A stretch of DNA of 64,000 nucleotides. Origin: Zizania palustris (lineage: Eukaryota; Streptophyta; Magnoliopsida; Poales; Poaceae). Made by a program: the position numbers and the translations under genes. The stretch is taken from positions 18,853,294 through 18,917,293 of the forward strand of contig JAAALK010000284.1 in NCBI GenBank assembly GCA_019279435.1. The letters are read 5' to 3'. A model generated the notes under the pieces. That model saw only the letters and a program-made list of their open reading frames with translations, made no database searches and was not told where the DNA came from. The stretch's first letter is position 1. The number at the start of each line of letters is the position of its first letter. Positions 57,967-64,000 of the stretch are shown here, one piece after another.

Positions 57967-59255
57967 CTACAGGGCCAAAAATACTACAGTGAGTTCATAA
58001 AGAGTAGAAACTAGGGGAGTTCAAATACGGTTTAAGAGGGTTTTATTGGTTTGCAAGCAGGGAACCTGCATACATGCATGGTCATTGTCCCGACCTCTTT
58101 ACCTGCCTAAACCGTATCTGAACACCCCAAGTAAATGTCGATCTAGAATTCTAGATAAAACAGGTCAAATTTTATTTGTCAATGGCTATAAGTGTTTTTT
58201 GTTTGACAATTGTTTTGTTCAAAATAAACAAGGATGGCAAAAATGGCTCGTTGCTGCTTGATTCAGTTTCATGAGTTTTAGAATTATCATGATTAATTGT
58301 CACCTGTATAGAACTTTTTCTTCGCCTTTAAATATTTAAATGCTCAAGTGCAAAAAAACAGTCAATTCAGCCAAGTCTTGGTTTGTTGACAGCACTACAA
58401 ATGTTACAATTTGTTAAAGAATCCAAATTTCACAATAAATACAAGTGCAGACACCAAAGATAAGGTGAAGGATGAAATTAAGTAGCCAGGAAAAACTTGA
58501 ACTAAACTAATTGATCAAGAATAGAATTGTACATACAGGTGAATAATGTCCCAAAAGAGTGACAAGTTCTTCATCAATTCCTAACCTGCGATTCCAACAA
58601 TAGCTTAAATTAGAAAAGGCATCCACGTGCAAAGAATGTGGTTCACTGCTAGAGCAGGAAGATCATCAGTAAGTGAATACACAAGTGGACTGAACGATAC
58701 AAAGTAACATCCAATCCACAAGGCAACAGGAGTTGCATTACTGAATAATTGCCAAGAAGCTTTTGAATTTTAGAATTCATTACACTCGATACAAAGGGGA
58801 AACTGAAAATTAACACACAGAAGTGAAAAAAACCTGCTTCCATTTGGAAGAATCATGTTAACTTCACTTGCTCAACAATGCGTCCTCAAATTTAAATACA
58901 AAACAAAGGGCAAGAATGGGATCTTTACTAGTAAACTTAATGTGAACCTCAGGATGAACACTGGCATATAAAGTCCAGCAAACAAAGAGTAGTCACAGAC
59001 ATGTAAAGTATACAGTAAAAAGAATGTTATATTGCTATGACTTACATGACAATTATATCTCATATTGGCCATTAGTAACAACAATTCTATCAATAAAACA
59101 CAAATCAGAAAAGGAATGCACCTTTTGCCCTCCACATCAACACCATGAACCAAAAATTCATCTGCATAGGCAGCAAGATAATTCAGCGTTGGCTCATCCA
59201 CAAAGACATCACTGAATTTCTGCCATCTGTCAGTCACGATGGCATATCTTCCATC
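57787..59255 (-). CDS. HISN3: HISN3 (HisA): ProFAR isomerase of histidine biosynthesis, last three exons
   Basis: Exons on the minus strand are 59255-59122, 58585-58537 and 57966-57787. They join in frame with GT-AG introns of 536 and 570 bp. The first ends in two bases of an Arg codon and the second supplies the third base. The visible residues include DGRYAIVTDRWQKFSDVFVD, DEFLVHGVDVEGK, LGIDEELVTLLGHYSP, IPVTYAGGVSTMDDLERI, and VDVTVGSALDIFGGDLPYKD, ending at TGA 57789-57787. These match the C-terminal half of the eukaryotic single-domain HisA/HIS6 barrel, including the phosphate-binding AGG and GSA loops. The enzyme isomerises ProFAR to PRFAR, in plants in the plastid. About 120 codons are visible. 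N-terminal exons should lie upstream beyond 59255, where Copia F occupies the intron or has cut the gene. Confidence 0.88.
58537..58585 (-). CDS. HISN3: HISN3 penultimate exon
   Basis: It is 49 bp: one base completing an Arg codon plus 16 codons, LGIDEELVTLLGHYSP. The acceptor is GCAG and the donor GTATGT (58536-58531). Confidence 0.87.
59122..59255 (-). CDS. HISN3: HISN3 third-last exon
   Basis: It is 134 bp: 44 codons from DGRYAIVTD to VDVEGK plus two bases. The acceptor is TGATAG before GATGGAAG and the donor GTGCAT (59121-59116). Confidence 0.88.
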
Positions 59256-59590
59256 CTATCAAGAAATATTATTTTACAAGCATAATAATTAAATATCAAA
59301 TAGCTGTCAATAATACAATGACAATCACATTAGGGTAATTACAGATTTTTTTCTCATGTTTACAAATTATGCAGTTAGCTTATGTTGCTCTAACTTTTAT
59401 ATATGTAAATAACACCCAACTATTAAAAGGACTGACTAATGCTTAGGTTAAATTTCATCTTGTTTCATGAGAAAAATGCTCAAATCTGATAACATGACCA
59501 TTTTTGTTCGTCAGTAACACACTGTCCTCAATATTAAAAGGAATAAATGGAGTAATTATACCTAAAGCCACGATATATTAGTCCTTTATT
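59256..59590 (-). other. HISN3 intron sequence between exon and Copia F
   Basis: A/T-rich, with no exon of HISN3 and no other gene visible. The preceding exon, which should encode the beta-barrel part before DGRYAIVTD, is not in this stretch. Confidence 0.55.
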
Positions 59591-59861
59591 TGTTGGTTCA
59601 TGCTGTAGAAAGGTGAGGTTGAGGCAATTGGCCATGCTCTCAATGGAGAGGGGGCCTGTATTTATAGGGCAGCTGCTGCTGCTATATATGGCAGTAAATA
59701 CATGGATAGGAAATAAATCACAATCTCTAAACATGGCAGGTCTGATCCTAATTGACTGCCCTGCCTAAATATGCAAGATCACAATCTCTAAACATGGCAG
59801 GTCTGATCCTAATTGACTGCCCTACCTAAATATGCAAGATACAATCTCCTATTGCCTAATA
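59591..59861 (-). repeat. 3' LTR of F
   Basis: It is about 271 bp. The minus-strand start TATTAGGC (probably from TGTTAG) follows the purine tract GCGGGCGGG (59862-59870) and includes the pol stop TAG. The other end is taken as GAACCAACA at 59591, but TTTCTACA at 59614 is possible. Minus-strand TATAAATA is at 59659-59666. Confidence 0.65.
59719..59840. repeat. 61 bp tandem repeat in the F LTR
   Basis: Two copies (59719-59779 and 59780-59840) start CACAATCTCTAAACATGGCA and differ at one base (CCTGCC versus CCTACC). The beginning of a third copy follows. It lies upstream of the TATA box on the minus strand. Confidence 0.9.
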
Positions 59862-61306
59862 CCCGCCCGCAGCCGAAGCAGGAGGCTTGCGGACGCACAG
59901 GCTGGTTCTGAATTCTGTAAATAGTGGTGTTGGGAGGCCCTTCGTCATGATGTCAGCAAACTGATGAGACGAAGGAACATGAAGCACCCGAACCTCGCCA
60001 AGTGCACCTTGTCGCGCACAAAGTGAATGTCGATCTCGATGTGCTTCGTGCGCTTGTGGTGGACCGGATTGGCCGTCATGTATACGGCGCTGACGTTGTC
60101 GCAGAAGACAACAGTGGCAGATGGCAGCTGGAGGTGGAGCTCCTGAAGTAGCTGGCGAAGCCAACAGCACTCAGCCACAACGTGGGCCACAGCGCGGTAC
60201 TCGGCCTCAGCACTAGAGCGGGACACCGTGGTCTGGCGCTTGGAGGACAACGAGACCAGATTATCGCCGAGGTAGACGCAGTAGCCGGAGGTGGAGCGTC
60301 GAGAATCTGGGCAGCCGGCCCAATCGGCATCGGAGTAGGCAGTCAACGTCTGGATGGAGCCGCGCCCAATGTGAAGACCTGAGGAGAGTGTTCCCTTCAC
60401 ATAGCGCAGGATTCGCTTGATCAGCGCGCGATGAGGCTCCCGTGGGCCGTGCATAAAGAGACACACCTGTTGAACTGCATAAGCCAGATTAGGACGTGTC
60501 AGAGTCAGGTACTGAAGAGCCCCTGCTATGCTCCTGTATTCTGAGCTGTCCTTGTCTGACAGTTTGTTGCCTTCATGGGCGGAGAGTTTGGCCTGAGTGT
60601 CAACAGGGGTTGCCGTAGGATGACACTCAGCCATGCCTGCCCGTTGGAGGAGATCGATGGTGTACTGTCGCTGCGACAGGAACAGGCCGTCGGAGGTGCG
60701 GGTGACGGCGACGCCGAGGAAGTGGTGGAGAGCACCCAAGTCGGTCATGGCGAACTCAGACTGGAGTCGGGCCATGAGTTGTTGCAGAAGAGTTGGAGTC
60801 GAGGCGGTGAGGATGATGTCGTCGACGTAGAGCAGCAAGTAGGCGAGACTCGTCCCCTCGGTGAGAACAAAGAGGGATGTGTCAGAGGTGGAGGCGACGA
60901 AGCCGAGCTGTTGAAGGAAGGTCGCGAACCGCTGGTACCAAGCTCTCGGGGCCTGCTTCAGTCCGTACAGGGACTTTTGCAGGAGACAGACGTGATCTGC
61001 AGCGGCGGGGTCAACGAAACCCGGTGGCTGCTGGCAGTAGACTGTCTCGTTGAGGTGGCTGTGAAGAAAGGCATTCTTCACGTCCAGCTGATGGATCGGC
61101 CAGGCACGGGAGACGACAATGCTGAGAACGGTCCGAATGGTGGCCTGTTTGACCACCGGACTAAAGGTCTCGTCGTAGTCAATGCCTTCTCGTTGAGAAA
61201 ATCCGCGGACCACCCAGCGAGCCTTGTGACGAGCGAGGGACCCATCGCATGGAATTTGTGCCGGAAAATCCACTTGCCTGTCACAACATTCGCGCCAGGA
61301 GGGCAC
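59856..61306 (-). pseudogene. pol of F: RT and RNase H
   Basis: The 453 codons open from 61306 hold RT (GFSQREGIDYDETFSPVVK; YGLKQAPRAWYQRF; catalytic YVDDIILT near 60830) and RNase H (YSDADWAGCPDSRRSTSGY; SSAEAEYRAVA; CDNVSAVYM; KHIEIDIHFVRD). Near 59990 one base change shifts the frame. The true C-terminus (SSHQFADIMTKGLPTPLF to SAAGGY) continues in another frame to TAG 59856-59858. RT and RNase H catalytic residues are intact. Confidence 0.88.
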
Positions 61307-62651
61307 GGAACAAGACGCCAGGTGTTGTTGTCGACGAGGGCCTGGTACTCATCCATCATCGCAGCCCGCCAGTTGGCATCGGCCAGAGCGCTGCGGTAGT
61401 TCGCCGGTAGAGGCGATGGTGAGGGCGAGGAGGTGGCGGCGAGCCCCTCGTAGCTCACACGTGGGAGGGCGCCGGTCCTGGTGCGCGTGAGCGGCGGAGA
61501 TGGAGCTGCAGCTGTGGACGCAGCCTGGGGCGTCGGTGCGGCAGGCACAGCTGGTGGCGCAGGCACCGGCTGTGGTCGTCGACTGTAGGTCCGTGGAAAC
61601 GGAACCACAGGAAGACCAGGCGGGGGTACGTGACCACACCCGCCCGGTGGTGAAGCCGAACTGGGGCTGGGGGGCACATGGTTGCGTCCCCCAGGCAGGA
61701 GAAAAGCCGGGTCCAGCTCATCATCAGGGGGGCGGCTGCACAACGTCCAAGGTGGACGGGGCAACCGTGGTTGTCGAGGAGGAACCTCCACCTGTAGGAA
61801 CAATAGAGCAAGGCACCGAAACCGAATCGTTGTCCAGAAGAAAATCCAGGGAGCGAGGGAATGGGATGACACCGGTGGTGGAAAAGGGAAAAAAAGTCTC
61901 ATCGAACACAACATGACGAGAAATAATGATGCTTTGAGTTGTCAGGTTGAGACACCTATAGCCCTTATGAGAGGAAGGATACCCAAGGAAAATGCAAGCC
62001 GCAGAGCGAGGTGCGAGCTTATGTGGGGAAGTGGCCTGTAGGTTTGGATAGCAGAGGCACCCAAAGACGCGAAGGTGGCTGTAGGTGGGTGGCTGTCCAT
62101 GGAGGCGAGTGAAAGGAACCTCATGGGATATGGAGGAGGAAGGGCGCCTGTTGAGTAAGTAGCAGCGGCAGCAAGAGCCTCAGCCCAATATGTGGGTGGC
62201 ATTGAAGCGTGGAGCAGCATGGTGCGAATTGAGTTGTTGAGTGTGCGAATGGTGCGTTCTGCCTTGCCATTTTGAGGGGAAGTGTATGGGCAGGAGAGAC
62301 GAAGAAGTGTTCCCCGAGCAGCGAGGAGGTGGTGTTGGCTGTGTTGACAAATTCTCTGCCATTGTCGGTTTGGAAGCATTTACAGGGAGGTTAAATTGGG
62401 TTTGTGCAAAGGCTGTGAGCTGAACTAAGTGTTGGTGGACCTCGGATTTGCGGTGGAGAGGAAAAACCCAACAATAGTGACTGTAATCATCCAGACAGAC
62501 TAAATAGTATGAAAAACCAGAAATACTAGGGATGGAGAGGTCCAAACATCACAGTGAATTAGTTCAAACGGTGCTTAAGTACAAGAGTGGGAGGTACTGA
62601 AGGGTAGACGCGTGTGCTTGCCTAACTGACATGAATGGCAGAGGGAGCGGT
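61307..62651 (-). pseudogene. pol of F: integrase and linker, broken
   Basis: Pieces in three frames. After the zinc region (CHSCQLGKHTRLPF near 62600) come GFSYYLVCLDDYSHYCWVFP (62510 down), then SCPYTSPQNGKAERTIRTLN (62290 down). These bracket the integrase core; the TDNG segment near 62360 is frameshifted. A proline-rich linker follows (61914-61400), then RT-proximal ALADANWRAAMMDEYQALVD near 61370. A stop interrupts at about 62574. Confidence 0.8.
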
Positions 62652-64000
62652 CTACTTTATTGTAGGAAACACATGAAGTTTATTTAGATGTTCTAAAGCA
62701 GCAGGTGCTGGATGGCCGAGACGCTGGTGCCACAGGGTCGACGAAACAGCTAGGAGAGCATGTGAGGAGGCGCCAGCGGTCGGAGGGATAGCAGGTATGG
62801 TGTAGAGATCGCCGGTACTATTGCAGCGATGAATCACTCGTCCCGTCTGGGTATCCTTAACAGAAAAACCAAGAGCATCAAATTCAAGAGAACAACGATT
62901 TTCACGGGTGAATTGACGAACGGATAAAAGATTATGAATGAGAGAAGGGGCGACAAGAATGTTATTAAGGGAGAAGTTTGCTGAGGTGGTGGGTAGGATG
63001 GAGTGACCTCTGGACGTGACCGGAATACTAGTGCCATTGCCTACTGTTATAGATGAGGTGGAGGGGGGAAGGCGCTGGAGGAGCATACCATCAGAGGTCG
63101 CCATGTGAGTTGAAGCGTCGGAGTCAACAACCCATGAGGGGCTGCCCTGGACAGCTAGGTGCTGCAAGGCAGCAATTAGGCCGGCCGAGTCCCATGTCGG
63201 TCCACCAGGCTGGACAGGGGCGAACGCTGTGTGCGCCTGAGGAGGGGCACCGAGCAGCCCCTGTTGGCGTGGGGGCTGCCATGGGTGGCTGCCAGGGGCA
63301 CCGGAACTGCCCTGGTCGCGCTCCCAGGGAGGTATGACGCGCTCGCCGGGGTTGACACGTGCGCCAGTCCAAGGATCAAAACCCCAGGGCTGACGCTTGC
63401 TGTCGCGCCGGGTGTTGTTTGCGCCTGTTGTCGCGTCGGCCACCGTTGTCGTGCTGCAGCTGGCGCGGCTGTTGCTGCTGGCGCGGCTGCTGTTGCTGGA
63501 CTGCGGTCGGCAGGGCACCACCAGGGGCGCCATTGAAGGTGGCGAGAAGGGCCGAAGCGGCGCGGACCTTGTCCTCGTTCTTGAGACGCAGCTCCTTGAG
63601 GAGCTGATTCCTGGCAACAGCAAAGGTGAGAGGTTCCTGGGCGGCGATGTTGTCGGCGACAGATTGGTACTTCTCATTGAGCCCCGCGGAGTAGGTTGAG
63701 GACGAGGTCGGGCTCGGTGATGGTTTGGTCGACGTCGCGAAGACTGTCGGCAGCCTCCTTCATGCGCACACAGTACTCGTCGATGGAGGAGTCGCCCTGG
63801 GTCATCGAGTGGAACTCGTGACTTAGGAAGACGGCGCGGGGTGCCTTGTTGGCTTGGTACAGGGCGGCGATTGCCGTCCAGAGCTGGCCGGCGGTCTATT
63901 GGGCACCGGTCATAGCGAGGTTGAGGACGGAGTCGGAGACGGTGCCGAAGATCCAACTGCGGATGCAAAAGTCAGCCTGCACCCATGCGTCATTGGTGGG
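62652..64000 (-). pseudogene. gag and protease of F, broken, 5' part missing
   Basis: From 64000 to about 63640 the gag reads (with a stop near 63900) SWIFGTVSDSVLNLAMTGAQ and FHSMTQGDSSIDEYCVRMKE, a UBN2-type Copia capsid. After frame changes the lower half (about 63390-62652) encodes GFDPWTGARVNPG, the protease WVVDSDASTHMATSDGM (63103-63130) and the pre-integrase motif LWHQRLGHPAPAALEHL. The catalytic Asp-Ser-Gly has become Asp-Ser-Asp. The upper part of the 438-codon open stretch here is out of frame with gag. I see no CCHC knuckle. Confidence 0.8.

Larger units (their letters stand above)
59591..64000 (-). mobile_element. F: Copia element (Ale/Retrofit-like), minus strand, 5' part outside the window
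   Basis: It has a short LTR, no long spacer, and pol in the order protease, integrase, RT, RNase H. RT reads QLDVKNAFLHSHLNETVYCQ, typical of the small Ale/Retrofit (Hopscotch-like) lineage rather than the Sireviruses. It lies in a HISN3 intron in the same orientation as the gene. Gag and integrase are shifted and stopped. The 5' LTR and target duplication are not in the window. Confidence 0.85.

Noticed and set aside
60575..61399. 274-codon + strand frame
   Set aside because: Antisense shadow of the intact RT/RNase H frame of Copia F.
1..64000. CRISPR arrays, rRNA, bacterial-type operons or riboswitches
   Set aside because: None seen. Repeats are LTRs, and the window is eukaryotic with spliced coding sequence.

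Overview
The window is transposon-dense plant nuclear DNA, most likely from a grass (Poaceae). The evidence is Sirevirus/Maximus-type Copia elements with about 1.8-2 kb LTRs, a Del/Tekay-type Gypsy element with LTRs of about 3.2 kb, a 300 bp TRIM element, PIF/Harbinger-like and hAT-like DNA transposon remnants, and an intron-containing plant nuclear gene at the right edge. All boundaries and identities were read by eye, and percentages are approximate.

Layout. (1) 1-25770 is a degraded Gypsy element A on the + strand: partial 5' LTR to 1717, an extra open frame (ORF0) before gag, gag-protease to 4159, pol from 16873 to 19859, 3' LTR 19902-25770. Its protease gene is split at 4165-16867 by a Sirevirus solo LTR (C1, TSD GAATG). 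C1 is itself split by a full-length Sirevirus of the same family on the minus strand (C2, 5368-16040, TSD GTAGT). The 3' LTR of A carries a solo LTR of a third Copia family (B', 19961-22613, TSD AATAT). (2) 25771-36110 is a decayed Sirevirus D on the minus strand, apparently cut into by A and itself sitting in an LTR fragment of the A family (A2, 36111-40395). A2 also carries a second solo LTR of the B family (36327-39278, TSD CTATC). (3) 40396-55282 is an old Gypsy remnant H on the minus strand, split by a Gypsy-like solo LTR G (41379-54165, TSD GTGAC). G was split in turn by a very young, complete Sirevirus E (41851-53163, TSD CCTGG) whose two 1990 bp LTRs differ at one base by my reading. 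(4) 55284-57403 holds hAT-like and Harbinger-like remnants, with a TRIM (TSD TGTTG) inside the latter. (5) 57787-59255 holds the last three exons of a host histidine-biosynthesis gene (HISN3/HisA) on the minus strand. Its upstream intron contains a Copia element F (Ale/Retrofit-like, from 59591 to beyond the window).

How it fits together. Target-site duplications give a firm relative order for most insertions: A2, then D, then A, then C1, then C2; separately H, then G, then E. The four Copia coding regions form a decay series. Only the youngest (E) keeps the Asp-Ser-Gly protease motif, while C2, D and F each have a different substitution in it. Element A has several nonsense codons of the CAG-to-TAG type expected from deamination of methylated CHG cytosines. 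The only host gene recognised is HISN3. Everything else is retrotransposon coding, LTR or spacer sequence.

The least explained signals are the ORF0 of element A (possible dsRNA-binding fold plus coiled coil), a small open frame recurring inside A-family LTRs, the long palindromes made by C2 landing in C1, and a dense TTCGAA cluster downstream of the TATA box in the E LTR.
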